Of a stretch of 64,000 nucleotides of DNA, positions 16,729 to 24,682 are shown one piece after another. Position numbers and translations under genes: made by a program. Below the pieces are notes generated by a model. It was not told the origin of the DNA. It was given only the letters and a program-made list of their open reading frames with translations, and ran no database searches. The DNA comes from Bacillus sp. E(2018) (GTDB taxonomy: Bacteria > Bacillota > Bacilli > Bacillales > Fictibacillaceae), in contig NZ_SCOL01000001.1 in the NCBI RefSeq assembly GCF_005503015.1, positions 1,922,001 to 1,986,000 of the forward strand, written 5' to 3'. The first letter of the stretch is position 1, and each line of letters opens with the position of its first letter.

Positions 16729-16788
16729 AAATCGTAATTATTACGATTTGATTTTTATATACTATCATCACTCTATAAAACGAGTCAA
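16729..16788 (-). promoter_or_regulatory. Zur-repressed promoter with a perfect Zur box
   Basis: Leftward -35 TTGACT (16788-16783) and -10 TAGTAT (16764-16759) with an 18-bp spacer. Immediately downstream, at 16749-16729, is a perfect inverted repeat with 10-bp arms AAATCGTAAT and ATTACGATTT around one base. This equals the B. subtilis Zur consensus (TCGTAAT-N-ATTACGA core) and differs from the Fur and PerR versions at the CG positions. It overlaps the expected transcription start, the usual layout for repression. Confidence 0.93.
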
Positions 16789-16854
16789 TATATAATAAAT
16801 AAAGCTCCAAATTGGTACCTTAATACTTCTTTTTAGATTAGAAAAGAGTCAACA

Positions 16855-16884
16855 CAAAAAAAGCACTACAAAATGTTGCAGTGC
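16855..16884 (-). terminator. Terminator of the sortase gene
   Basis: Leftward GCACTGCA pairs with TGTAGTGC (one G-U) around ACATTT, followed by a T-run of at least seven. Confidence 0.85.
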
Positions 16885-16900
16885 CAAAAGTTTAATAGAT

Positions 16901-17881
16901 TCATTTAACCTTAGAGATATTAGAAGGTTTCGATTCTTTTCCTAAAGTATCAATCGATGTTACATAGTAATAATACTTTTCTGCATTTTGATCTGTATAA
17001 TTCTTTCTTTCGTGAGCAGAAATACTTCCAACTTGTTCGTATTCTCCGTCTTTTTGTTCACTTCTATAAATTCGGTAACCCACAATGTTATCCTTACGAA
17101 CGGCGTGCCAAGTTACAAAGCTTCCGTTCACTTCCACATTTTCAGGTGCTTCAGGAGGTGTAACTGGTTCTTTAACTTTTTCTTGCTGTAACTCAGCAAA
17201 TACAACAAGCCTTTCTTCATGTGTTCCTTCTTCTCGATCAAAAACGCCAGAGCAAGTAATTAGATTCAAATTTTGACCACTAGAAGTTTGAAAGATCTCA
17301 TCAATTGGAGCTGAGTTTCTTTGATAACTTTTTTGTTTTTTAACCACAAAAGTAAGTGCTGCCCCATTTTTATCCGTTACTATGATTTCATCACCCTGCT
17401 TTAGATTCTTAAGATTAAAGAAAATAGCCGGCCCCGTTTTGCTATCAACATGTCCTGCCAAAACTGAACTTCCCCTTCCACCAGGTTTCGTCCCCGGTTC
17501 GAACCAACCTACGCTATTGATATCTTCTGGTACCCCCATTTGTCCGTTTTCTAAAATCCCTACCTGTTCAATAGGTGCTTTAACATTGATTGAAGGAATC
17601 TCAATTTGAGCTGGGATGATACCTTTATTTTCCGCAGATTCTCTCGCCTGAGCTTCAGTCAGTTTTTTTACTTCGGACTTTAAAAGCGTGAACTCTTTTG
17701 TTAAAGGGCTCTTATTTGCTTCAGATGCTTCTGTTGTTTCTTCCAACTTGGATTTTTTAAGCTCTCCGGTTTGGGATTCTTTTTGTAATGGAGATGCTTG
17801 AGATGGAAAGATTCCATAATTGTAAGCTGCCAGGACAAAACAAAGCAGACTGCTGATGGAGAGAAAGATGATTTTTTTCAT
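16901..17881 (-). CDS. Class F sortase with C-terminal fibronectin type III-like domain
   Basis: 326 residues: N-terminal membrane anchor (~4-22), Ser/Glu/Lys-rich stalk, sortase domain at ~88-232 and an FN3-like domain at ~243-326 (PEAPENVEVNGSFVTWHAV...GYRIYRSEQ...YYYYVTSIDTLGKES). The catalytic triad is in place: His-144 in AGHVD, Cys-210 in LITCSG and Arg-224 in ERLVV. It would cleave between T and G of an LPXTG-type signal and link the protein to the cell wall. The gene upstream encodes an MPKTG protein, the probable substrate. An FN3 tail on a sortase is unusual. A terminator separates the two genes. Confidence 0.87.
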   Translation of the reverse strand: MKKIIFLSISSLLCFVLAAYNYGIFPSQASPLQKESQTGELKKSKLEETTEASEANKSPLTKEFTLLKSEVKKLTEAQARESAENKGIIPAQIEIPSINVKAPIEQVGILENGQMGVPEDINSVGWFEPGTKPGGRGSSVLAGHVDSKTGPAIFFNLKNLKQGDEIIVTDKNGAALTFVVKKQKSYQRNSAPIDEIFQTSSGQNLNLITCSGVFDREEGTHEERLVVFAELQQEKVKEPVTPPEAPENVEVNGSFVTWHAVRKDNIVGYRIYRSEQKDGEYEQVGSISAHERKNYTDQNAEKYYYYVTSIDTLGKESKPSNISKVK

Positions 17882-17903
17882 GTGAACAATGCACCTCTTT
17901 TAT

Positions 17904-17935
17904 AAAAAAAGAAGAGAGGTTTCCCCCCTCTTCTT
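17904..17935 (-). terminator. Intra-operon terminator between surface protein and sortase
   Basis: AAGAAGAG pairs with CTCTTCTT and GG with CC around a short loop; leftward reading ends in a run of seven T. It would let the surface protein be made in excess over its sortase. Confidence 0.75.
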
Positions 17936-17946
17936 ATGTGGTTTTA

Positions 17947-19284
17947 TTATTGGTTCGTAGACTTTCTTCTGAATAAGAACAGAGCTGAGACTGCTAATAG
18001 TGATCCTAGCCCAGTTAAAGCAATCGCAGATGTAGATGTTGAATCACTTGCTCCACCGAATCCTGTTTTCGGCATATCTGATGGCATTTCACTTCCTGCA
18101 AACTTGTCTGGCATTTGAGTTACAATCGCACCACCCAATGCTTGACCTACACCAAACATATATTTGTACCCTTCACGGAATGAAGCGTATGATGCATCGT
18201 AATCTCCTGCAACGTATTGATCAAATGTTTGTCTCACTAAGTCTTCATGTGCTTTAATTGCTTTTTCAGCATCAGCAGCTGGCATGTTTTCAGCCGTCGC
18301 TGCTCCTAAGAATGCGCCGAAATCCATCGCAAACTGATCAAGTTTTGCCTTTGCTTCTTTCGCCTTTGCCTCATCACCTTCTAGTGTTGCTGCAACGATT
18401 TCAGCTTGTGCGTTGATATGGTTTCCTTGCCATACCTTTTCAAACTGAGCTGCTCCTTCTTCACCATAGATTGAAGCGATAGCAGCTTTAAAATCAGCTG
18501 TATGAGCATCTTCTGCCCAGCTTACAAAATCATAGTCTTTTTTCTGGTCAAATCCTTTTTGCATGCCTGTTGCAGCTAGTGCAAAGTGTTCTGCAGCTAA
18601 ACTGTTTAGTGCTGAACGAAGATCTGCTGCAGGAGTATCGGATTTCGTATTCTCAAATTTCTCAGGCATCTGTGTAGTGATTGCTCCTGATAAAGCATCA
18701 CTGATTACGTACATATGTTTATAACCTTCACGAAATGTTTCGTTAGCTTCTTTAAAGTCGCCTTCTACATAATTATCAAACACTTCTAATACTTGAGCTT
18801 CGTGCACTTTAACTGCTTCTGCAGCAGCTTCTTTTGGAAGTTTACCTTCTGTTGCTGTACTTAAGAACGTTGAGAATTCTTCAACGAATTCAGCTACTTC
18901 TTTTTCAGCATCTGCACGAGCATTTTTATCTTTTTCCTTCGCTGCGTTCACAAGATCATCTGTGTAGTTATTGTGTTCTCTAAAGATTCTCTCGAATTCA
19001 GCTGCGCCTTCTTCTCCATAGACAGATGCGATCGCAGGCGTCATATCAAGAGCGTTCTGATCAAGAGCTTTGTTTGCTGCTTCAGCATCTTTCGCTCCAT
19101 CGTATGATTTAGTCATAGCTGTAACAGCTAAGACAAAGTGTTCAGATAATAGATAATCCAAGTCAGCTCTTAACTGAGAAGCTGGTGTGTTCACCGTTGG
19201 TTTCTCAGCTGCTTGTACATTTCCAGCAGTAGGAATAAGTAAGGATACGCTTAATGCAGGTACGATTAATTTTTTTAGATTCAT
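17947..19284 (-). CDS. Secreted cell wall-anchored protein with two tandem helical repeats and MPKTG signal
   Basis: 445 residues. Signal peptide 1-26 (cleavage after VQAA), then two homologous helical units (~36-212 and ~218-396) that share LRADLDYLLSEHF/LRSALNSLAAEHF starts, SVYGEEGAAEFE/SIYGEEGAAQFE middles and FREGYKxM ends. Two histidines recur in equivalent places (H49/H233, H161/H345), with a third close by (H104/H289), and could bind a metal or haem (inference). The C-terminus has sorting motif MPKTG (404-408), GGAS, a hydrophobic helix and an RRKSTNQ tail. Function unknown. The class F sortase gene follows. Confidence 0.85.
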   Translation of the reverse strand: MNLKKLIVPALSVSLLIPTAGNVQAAEKPTVNTPASQLRADLDYLLSEHFVLAVTAMTKSYDGAKDAEAANKALDQNALDMTPAIASVYGEEGAAEFERIFREHNNYTDDLVNAAKEKDKNARADAEKEVAEFVEEFSTFLSTATEGKLPKEAAAEAVKVHEAQVLEVFDNYVEGDFKEANETFREGYKHMYVISDALSGAITTQMPEKFENTKSDTPAADLRSALNSLAAEHFALAATGMQKGFDQKKDYDFVSWAEDAHTADFKAAIASIYGEEGAAQFEKVWQGNHINAQAEIVAATLEGDEAKAKEAKAKLDQFAMDFGAFLGAATAENMPAADAEKAIKAHEDLVRQTFDQYVAGDYDASYASFREGYKYMFGVGQALGGAIVTQMPDKFAGSEMPSDMPKTGFGGASDSTSTSAIALTGLGSLLAVSALFLFRRKSTNQ

Positions 19285-19318
19285 AATAAGTTCTCTCCCT
19301 TGTCTCTAGAAATTTTTG

Positions 19319-19332
19319 AAGTTAGCTAACTT
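19319..19332. promoter_or_regulatory. Perfect 14-bp palindrome in the leader of the surface protein gene
   Basis: AAGTTAGCTAACTT is perfectly self-complementary and lies 35 bp upstream of the ATG at 19284. It could be an operator or a 5' mRNA hairpin; no regulator is assigned. Confidence 0.35.
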
Positions 19333-19433
19333 TCTTACCTAGATAACGGGAGGTTTTTCAGTTTGGATCACTTTTATCAACATTTAATTATTATTTTCGC
19401 GTTTTGTTACGGTGATAGAATGAAAAAACACTT

Positions 19434-19459
19434 AAAAAAATCCCATTAGAATGGGATTT
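19434..19459 (-). terminator. Terminator of the small conserved gene at 19480
   Basis: AAATCCCATT pairs with AATGGGATTT around two bases and is followed leftward by a T-run. Confidence 0.85.
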
Positions 19460-19479
19460 CAAGTACATAGATCAGGTCG

Positions 19480-19815
19480 TTATTTTACTTCTTCAATTAT
19501 GGATTCTCCAGAGCTTCCCTCAGCCCATCTCCATTGTTCATGCAGTCTTAATCTTCCATCAGGTAATATCTCTGGCTGGGAAATGCACGCTCCACCTCTT
19601 ATTTCATCAGACGTGTTCACATGATTGTATCTGAAGTTCAAGCTGCCATCTTCATTAGCTATTCCGATTAACGTGCCTTTTAAGATTTCTCCACCCCCGT
19701 AGGAAGCAGTCACAATGTTTCCCTCTTGTTTGTAGTGAAACGTTGTTTGTGAGGATACTTCACCGTTCGAAGAGTTTTGAACCGACACAAATACTTTTCC
19801 GTCATAATTAACCAT
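19480..19815 (-). CDS. Small conserved beta-rich protein, function unknown
   Basis: 111 residues, no signal peptide. The pattern [43 protein letters not shown] is a run of short beta-strands as in lipocalin-like small proteins of Bacillaceae. Homologues are sometimes labelled N-acetylglutamate synthase, but no acetyltransferase motif is present, so I do not use that name. The gene stands alone, has its own terminator, and an AGGTGG site precedes the ATG. Confidence 0.7.
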   Translation of the reverse strand: MVNYDGKVFVSVQNSSNGEVSSQTTFHYKQEGNIVTASYGGGEILKGTLIGIANEDGSLNFRYNHVNTSDEIRGGACISQPEILPDGRLRLHEQWRWAEGSSGESIIEEVK

Positions 19816-19950
19816 CTTTCAACCACCTTTTTAGAATATTCACATAACTTAACATAGAAGTTCGTTTTTTCCCAGTAAATGATATTCATTTGAGTGATGC
19901 TAAGCTGGCAGACATATTGTTGAATTTCATCATTGAAGGGAGTTTACTTC

Positions 19951-20613
19951 ATGTATGATCACTTAAAAAAACTGCAAAAAAAACACCTCAAAAAAGCAAG
20001 TGAAGTCTTAACGAATTCGTTTATAGATAATCCGATGTTTGTGTACTTTTTTCCAATTCCAAATAAAAGACGAAGAATTTTACGTTCCGTCTTCCCTATG
20101 GTCCTTCGTATTCTGCAATCTAACGGCTCATTGTATGTAACGTCTGATAAAGTGGAGGGGCTCTTTTGTGTATCTCAGCACGGAGAGAAAACAAAGATAG
20201 GAAAATTAATACTTGCTGTTCTATCATGCGCATTTCGTCTGCCCGGTGTTTTCATACAACTATCTAAGGTAGATTTTTTGAGAAAAGCCAGTCGTTTACA
20301 ACCATCCAACAGCAAACTTAACTATTATAAGAAAAACTATGAAAACTTTCTGTTGGTCGATTCGGTTTGCGTAGATCCACTTCACCGGCATCAAGGGCAC
20401 ATGACCACTATGATGAGTGCTGCAGTTGAAGAAACAAAACAGAAAAGAACTTTTTGTTTGCTTCAAACAGAAACACTGCAAAATGTGAGAATCTATGAGC
20501 ACTTAGGCTTTTCACTCGTGGAAGAGATTACGAGTGATGAGATCCCCTTCTCTACTTTTGTAATGATCTATGATCCTTTTGGCTTAACGACAAATAGAGA
20601 ACTAGATACATAA
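19951..20613 (+). CDS. GNAT-family N-acetyltransferase
   Basis: About 220 residues. The C-terminal half shows the GNAT core: LLVDSVCVDPLHRHQGHMTTMMSAAVEE is the acetyl-CoA-binding strand/loop/helix, and TLQNVRIYEHLGFSLVEE the closing motif. The N-terminal AFLTNSF-like segment (VLTNSFIDNPMFVYFFPIPNKRR) is typical of the YjbC/puromycin acetyltransferase-like group. ATG 19951 has AGGGAG 8 nt upstream, and the longer TTG start at 19933 is less likely. Substrate unknown. Confidence 0.82.
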   Translation: MYDHLKKLQKKHLKKASEVLTNSFIDNPMFVYFFPIPNKRRRILRSVFPMVLRILQSNGSLYVTSDKVEGLFCVSQHGEKTKIGKLILAVLSCAFRLPGVFIQLSKVDFLRKASRLQPSNSKLNYYKKNYENFLLVDSVCVDPLHRHQGHMTTMMSAAVEETKQKRTFCLLQTETLQNVRIYEHLGFSLVEEITSDEIPFSTFVMIYDPFGLTTNRELDT

Positions 20614-20629
20614 ATGTTAGTTCTCTTTG
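20597..20629 (+). terminator. Hairpin terminator overlapping the acetyltransferase stop
   Basis: GAGAACTA (20597-20604) pairs with TAGTTCTC (20618-20625), followed by a short TTTG. Confidence 0.5.
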
Positions 20630-20664
20630 CTCCATCGCTATCTTTTTTAAAACTCAATGCATTA

Positions 20665-21390
20665 TTAATCTTCGTCTTTAAGCAGCTCGTCCATCATCTT
20701 TTCTCTATTATTTAAAAAGTACTTGGTTACTTGAAAATGATCTGTAGATTCATAATCTATGGTAGATATCTTCCCATCATCGAAACTTAGAATATCTGCA
20801 TTCGGATAACCTAATAAGATTGGAGAATGAGTCGCAATAATAAACTGCGTATCACCTTGAGTTGTTAGATCATGTATAATCTTCAAAAAAGTAAGTTGTC
20901 TTGAAGGTGAAAGAGCCGCCTCTGGTTCATCTAGTAAATAGATCGCTTTCCCTTTAAACCGATTCAAAAACAGAGAAAGAAAGGATTCTCCATGAGATTG
21001 TTCGTGAAGGGAGCGCCCTCCATAATCACGGAATCCAGTCGTGTCTACTTCTTCAAGATGAGTGGCAAAGCTGTAGAACGATTCCGCACGTAAAAAGAAC
21101 CCGTTCGATATTTTCGGCAACCATGAAAGCCGAATATAATTTCCTAGCTCTGATTCTGAAGCATGCACATCGTACATATTATTGCGACTCCCACCTGCTG
21201 TATGAAAGTCACACTTGTCCGCAATGGCTTCTAATAATGTAGACTTCCCAGTACCATTCTCTCCCACAAAAAAAGTTACGTTCTTTTCGAGATGTATCTC
21301 ATCAAATTTGCTGATTGTAGGAATTGTGAACGGATATTCTTTAAACGATTTAATTTCATCACGCAATAGCGTAATTCTTTTTAAAAACAT
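20665..21390 (-). CDS. AAA-family ATPase (ABC-type fold, YbdK/RecF-like)
   Basis: About 241 residues. Walker A is GENGTGKS (43-50). GRSLHEQSHGESFLSLFLNR serves as the signature region, KAIYLLDEPEAALSP is Walker B with the catalytic Glu, and FIIATHSP is the H-loop. The layout is that of stand-alone SMC-like ATPases without membrane partners, sometimes DNA-linked or defence-linked. No partner nuclease or toxin lies next to it. ATG 21390 has AGGTG 6 nt upstream; the longer frame to 21399 is less well supported. Role unknown. Confidence 0.82.
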   Translation of the reverse strand: MFLKRITLLRDEIKSFKEYPFTIPTISKFDEIHLEKNVTFFVGENGTGKSTLLEAIADKCDFHTAGGSRNNMYDVHASESELGNYIRLSWLPKISNGFFLRAESFYSFATHLEEVDTTGFRDYGGRSLHEQSHGESFLSLFLNRFKGKAIYLLDEPEAALSPSRQLTFLKIIHDLTTQGDTQFIIATHSPILLGYPNADILSFDDGKISTIDYESTDHFQVTKYFLNNREKMMDELLKDED

Positions 21391-21447
21391 GAGCATCACC
21401 TATTAAAAGTATAACAAATGAGATCAACCGTTCACTGCTTTCAGTCA

Positions 21448-21552
21448 TAATTTGTCTATTCTAAAGCGTTATCTGTCTGATCCAGAGGATAATCTGTCCA
21501 ATCTAAAGAGTAATCTATCGAAACTGGTGGATAATCTGTCCGGTTTCAGCCC
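21448..21552. repeat. Five tandem copies of a degenerate 21-bp unit
   Basis: Units start at 21448, 21469, 21490, 21511 and 21532, each 21 bp. Copies 2-5 begin T(A/T)ATCT(G/A)TC and the first begins TAATTTGTC; the second half varies. The array lies in the noncoding stretch between the ATPase and MFS genes. One frame reads as a 7-residue NLS-type repeat, but no start or ribosome binding site supports translation. Confidence 0.75.
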
Positions 21553-21648
21553 TCCTACTACTCTGTCCCTTACAATACCTCAAGATAGCTAATCCTCCAA
21601 TGACGTGATAAACTAATTTTTTGGTTATATTCTTTTTTTACTATTCAT

Positions 21649-21661
21649 TTAACTAGGTGAA
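21649..21661. promoter_or_regulatory. Weak dyad upstream of the MFS/MarR operon
   Basis: TTAACTAGGTGAA fits TTNAC-N3-GTNAA and lies 45 bp upstream of the transporter start. A MarR-type operator is possible, but the symmetry is imperfect and common by chance. Confidence 0.2.
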
Positions 21662-21705
21662 CTATTTATGATTTCGGCTTGTCTTTAATGCCAAGGAGGA
21701 CATAT

Positions 21706-23184
21706 ATGAGAAAACAAATTATGACTGCTTTATTGCTCGTTACAGTTCTCGCTGCGATGGAAGGTACGATTGTGAGTACTGCTATTCCTCGTATAACGAG
21801 CGATCTTTCCGGTATTGAACTTGTAAGTTGGGTATACGCGGTTTATATGCTGGCCACTGCAGTATCCACGCCAATCTATGGGAAGCTTGCTGACTTATTC
21901 GGCCGAAAAAAGGTTATTCTTGCGGGAATTATTCTATTTTTGATCGGCTCTGCTCTATGCGGAATTGCCATGTCCATGGAACAGCTAATTTTCTATCGAG
22001 CTATTCAAGGTCTTGGTGCTGGTGCAGTTATGCCGATAACCATGACAATCATCGGAGATCTGTATGCTGAAGCAAAAGAAAGAGCGAAAGCACAAGGTTG
22101 GATCTCAGCCGTGTGGGGAGTTGCTGGTGTTTTAGGACCTCTAGCAGGTGGATTTCTTGTTGATACACTGTCCTGGCGATATATTTTTTTCTTAAACATA
22201 CCGTTTGGACTTCTTGCTTTCTTCATGCTCGCAGCGAATTACAAAGAAAATCTTACAAAAGGAAAACCTTATATTGATTACTGGGGAGCTGTTACGTTTT
22301 CTCTTGGTACGATTGCCTTTCTCTATGCCCTTTTAACAGGAAGCCAAACACAAGATTGGAGCAATCCTATCCTTATTGGGCTCTTTGCAACGGCAATCGT
22401 GCTTTATGCGCTCTTTGTTTATATTGAAAAAAGGTCACCTGAACCACTCATCCCTCTTAACCTTTTTACTAATAAGAGTGTGCTGATCGTCAACTCACTC
22501 ACGTTGATCTCTGGGGCTGTTGTCATCTGTATTACGATTTATTTACCGATCTGGAGTCAAGGTGTAATGGGGAAAACCGCTACACAAGCTGGTTTTGTTC
22601 TCATGCCACTTCCAGTGATGTGGACACTCGGTTCCCTCGCTGCGGGGAACTTAGTCGGACGGTTAAAGGACAATTGGATTATTACTCTTGGGATTAGCGT
22701 CGTAAGTGCAGCCTCCCTTCTTTTCTATCTGTTAGATGCTCATTCTCCAACCTACCTCATCTATGTGGCGTCTGGTGTTCTAGGGCTTGGCATGGGACTT
22801 ATCACACCGATATATATGCTGATTATCCAAGCTTCTGTACCATCTAATAAGCGCGGGGTAGCTGTGGCGTCCAATACGTTTACAAACACATTCAGCCAAA
22901 CACTCGGATCTGCTGTGTTCGGTACAATTTTTAATTTAATCACGATCTCTAAGGCTGAAAATGCAGGACAGAATCTTGATCTTAATGCTTCTTTTGAACA
23001 TGGTGGTGAACTACCAACTAACCAATTGGGTCAACTTCAAGAAATTATAGCTTCTGGGGTTCATGCTATTTACGGAGTGACTCTCCTTTTAACCATTATC
23101 GGGATTGGCATCTCCTTTCTCCTTTTGAAATATAAAAATGAAGAAATTGAATCTTCACAGGTAATTAACGAACGTCTAAAGTGA
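21706..23184 (+). CDS. MFS multidrug efflux transporter (DHA2/EmrB type, 14 helices)
   Basis: About 492 residues and fourteen predicted helices. GKLADLFGRKKV is the MFS motif A between helices 2 and 3, and WGVAGVLGPLAGGFLVD is motif C, the antiporter signature, which together mark proton-driven drug efflux. ATG 21706 follows AAGGAGG; the longer frame from 21679 is less likely. It is followed, after a hairpin, by a MarR regulator that probably controls it. Substrates cannot be read from sequence. Confidence 0.9.
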   Translation: MRKQIMTALLLVTVLAAMEGTIVSTAIPRITSDLSGIELVSWVYAVYMLATAVSTPIYGKLADLFGRKKVILAGIILFLIGSALCGIAMSMEQLIFYRAIQGLGAGAVMPITMTIIGDLYAEAKERAKAQGWISAVWGVAGVLGPLAGGFLVDTLSWRYIFFLNIPFGLLAFFMLAANYKENLTKGKPYIDYWGAVTFSLGTIAFLYALLTGSQTQDWSNPILIGLFATAIVLYALFVYIEKRSPEPLIPLNLFTNKSVLIVNSLTLISGAVVICITIYLPIWSQGVMGKTATQAGFVLMPLPVMWTLGSLAAGNLVGRLKDNWIITLGISVVSAASLLFYLLDAHSPTYLIYVASGVLGLGMGLITPIYMLIIQASVPSNKRGVAVASNTFTNTFSQTLGSAVFGTIFNLITISKAENAGQNLDLNASFEHGGELPTNQLGQLQEIIASGVHAIYGVTLLLTIIGIGISFLLLKYKNEEIESSQVINERLK

Positions 23185-23285
23185 TCATCCATTTATTTCA
23201 AATTGAACAACGCTTACACCTATGTTACAGTAGGCACATAAGTTAACAATGTTAAGGATTAAAGATAGATCTAAAACTTTTATGA

Positions 23286-23316
23286 GACGGCACTTAATTA
23301 AGAAGTGTCGTCTTTT
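23286..23316 (+). terminator. Terminator between MFS transporter and MarR gene
   Basis: GACGGCACTT pairs with AAGTGTCGTC (one G-U) around a 7-nt loop and is followed by TTTT. Confidence 0.75.
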
Positions 23317-23345
23317 CATTTACTTTAATACTTAGGAGAATGATA

Positions 23346-23759
23346 ATGACTAATAATGACAACTATGAGATAGATGAACTGGTCAAATATGTTAAAAACT
23401 TTAAAGATTCATTTCTTCATGACGAGAAATTAAATTATCTTCAAATCGAAACGATGATCTATCTGCTTGAAAACCCTACGCAAACCATTACACAACTAGC
23501 TGAAAAAATAGATACCACCCCAGCTTCAACTTCTATCATTATTGATAGGCTTGCAAAAAAAGAAATGGTGAATCGGCAATATACAGAATCCGATCGAAGA
23601 AAAGTATACGTATCATTAACCGAGACCGGATCCCAAGAAATTAACAGGTTGTTGATTAAGAAAAACGAAATCATTTCCACATCCCTGTCACCATTAACTT
23701 CAACAGAAAAACTAATCTTTGCAAATTTAAACGAGCTCTTTCAAAAAATTAACGACTAA
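23346..23759 (+). CDS. MarR-family transcriptional regulator
   Basis: 137 residues with the winged-helix core TITQLAEKIDTTPASTSIIIDRLAKKEMVNRQYTESDRRKVYVSLTETG; the DxRxxxV wing is complete. ATG 23346 has AGGAG 7 nt upstream, better than the ATG at 23340. It lies downstream of an MFS efflux gene, the usual arrangement for a drug-responsive repressor. The terminator between them suggests the regulator also has its own promoter. Confidence 0.88.
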   Translation: MTNNDNYEIDELVKYVKNFKDSFLHDEKLNYLQIETMIYLLENPTQTITQLAEKIDTTPASTSIIIDRLAKKEMVNRQYTESDRRKVYVSLTETGSQEINRLLIKKNEIISTSLSPLTSTEKLIFANLNELFQKIND

Positions 23760-23764
23760 AATTT

Positions 23765-24514
23765 TCAGACCAACATCATGAGTATTGAAAAACCTGCTAA
23801 TCCAGTGATGAAAGCTATAAAACTGCTTTCCTGATCGTCTGGTAGTTCTTCTTTTAGAACGTTTAATATGATACCTCCAGCTAACAGAGCAACAAGTATA
23901 GATACGATTAATTCATGAAGAACCGTGATAGCTCCGATACCCCAACCAATAATAATAGCGACTGTAAGCAATACTCTTCCATACTTGTCATATTTTTGTT
24001 TGTGATCCTTCCTCAGACCATGATCATTAGCAACAAAGTGAATGCTCAATGCCAAAAAGAAGAAGAACATTCCCCATTTTGTTTCGTACTCTTCTCTTAT
24101 GAGCAAATAACCAATAACCGCATTGTACAGAAAGAATGATGCCATATGTACCCAGAAGACACTTGAGGAAACAGCAATTTCTTCAGAGTTTGACTGCGAG
24201 CGTTGTTGTTTCTTTTTAGAATTTTTCACTAGCCGCTCAAGTCCATAAAAAAGAGCAAGACCGAGCAAAGCAATTAAATAGATATGGTCTTCCAAGTAGT
24301 GACCGATTCCATGGTTAAGCCGTTCTCCTACCTTTTGTTGATAGTGATCCAAATCAGGAATGAGATGTAGAAAAACATAGGCAACAGCTACTCCTCCTGC
24401 AAAAGACAAAAATTTACTGCGAGGGGAATCTTTGATAAAACTTAAGTACTTTGAACTCAAATGAATGAGAGCGAATCCGATTACAAATATGAAACTAAGC
24501 ACTGTTTTTGTCAT
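23765..24514 (-). CDS. ZIP-like integral membrane protein
   Basis: About 249 residues and seven or eight predicted membrane helices. AGGVAVAYVFLHLIPDLD, HFVANDHGLRKDH and ALLAGGIILNVLKEELPDD resemble the helix IV/V metal-site pattern (His/Asn/Asp then Glu/Pro) of ZIP-type zinc transporters, and a long basic, Gln/Ser-rich cytoplasmic loop sits in the middle. I rate it a distant ZIP relative; transport has not been shown for this group. ATG 24514 has AGGAG 7 nt upstream. It is convergent with the MarR gene. Confidence 0.65.
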   Translation of the reverse strand: MTKTVLSFIFVIGFALIHLSSKYLSFIKDSPRSKFLSFAGGVAVAYVFLHLIPDLDHYQQKVGERLNHGIGHYLEDHIYLIALLGLALFYGLERLVKNSKKKQQRSQSNSEEIAVSSSVFWVHMASFFLYNAVIGYLLIREEYETKWGMFFFFLALSIHFVANDHGLRKDHKQKYDKYGRVLLTVAIIIGWGIGAITVLHELIVSILVALLAGGIILNVLKEELPDDQESSFIAFITGLAGFSILMMLV

Positions 24515-24682
24515 CTCCAAACTCCTCTCTCTACTGATGATATACGTTCAATTAGTATGTATCTAATTCCCTTTTCAATAAACATTATAGAAAATAGTTA
24601 AATCTCTCAGTGTACACGTCTATACTTGTCCACACCTTCTTTCATATACTATTAAATCGGATGAGTGAAGGATGTGATAGAT

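Noticed and set aside
19480..19815. Naming this gene N-acetylglutamate synthase
   Set aside because: That label circulates for the family, but there is no acetyl-CoA-binding or amino acid kinase motif in the 111 residues.
21448..21552. CRISPR-like array
   Set aside because: The units are contiguous 21-mers without spacers and no cas genes are present; the same holds for arrays at 26385 and 47145.
23765..24514. Zur box upstream of the ZIP-like gene
   Set aside because: No TCGTAAT-type inverted repeat is visible between 24515 and 24682, so zinc control is not supported.
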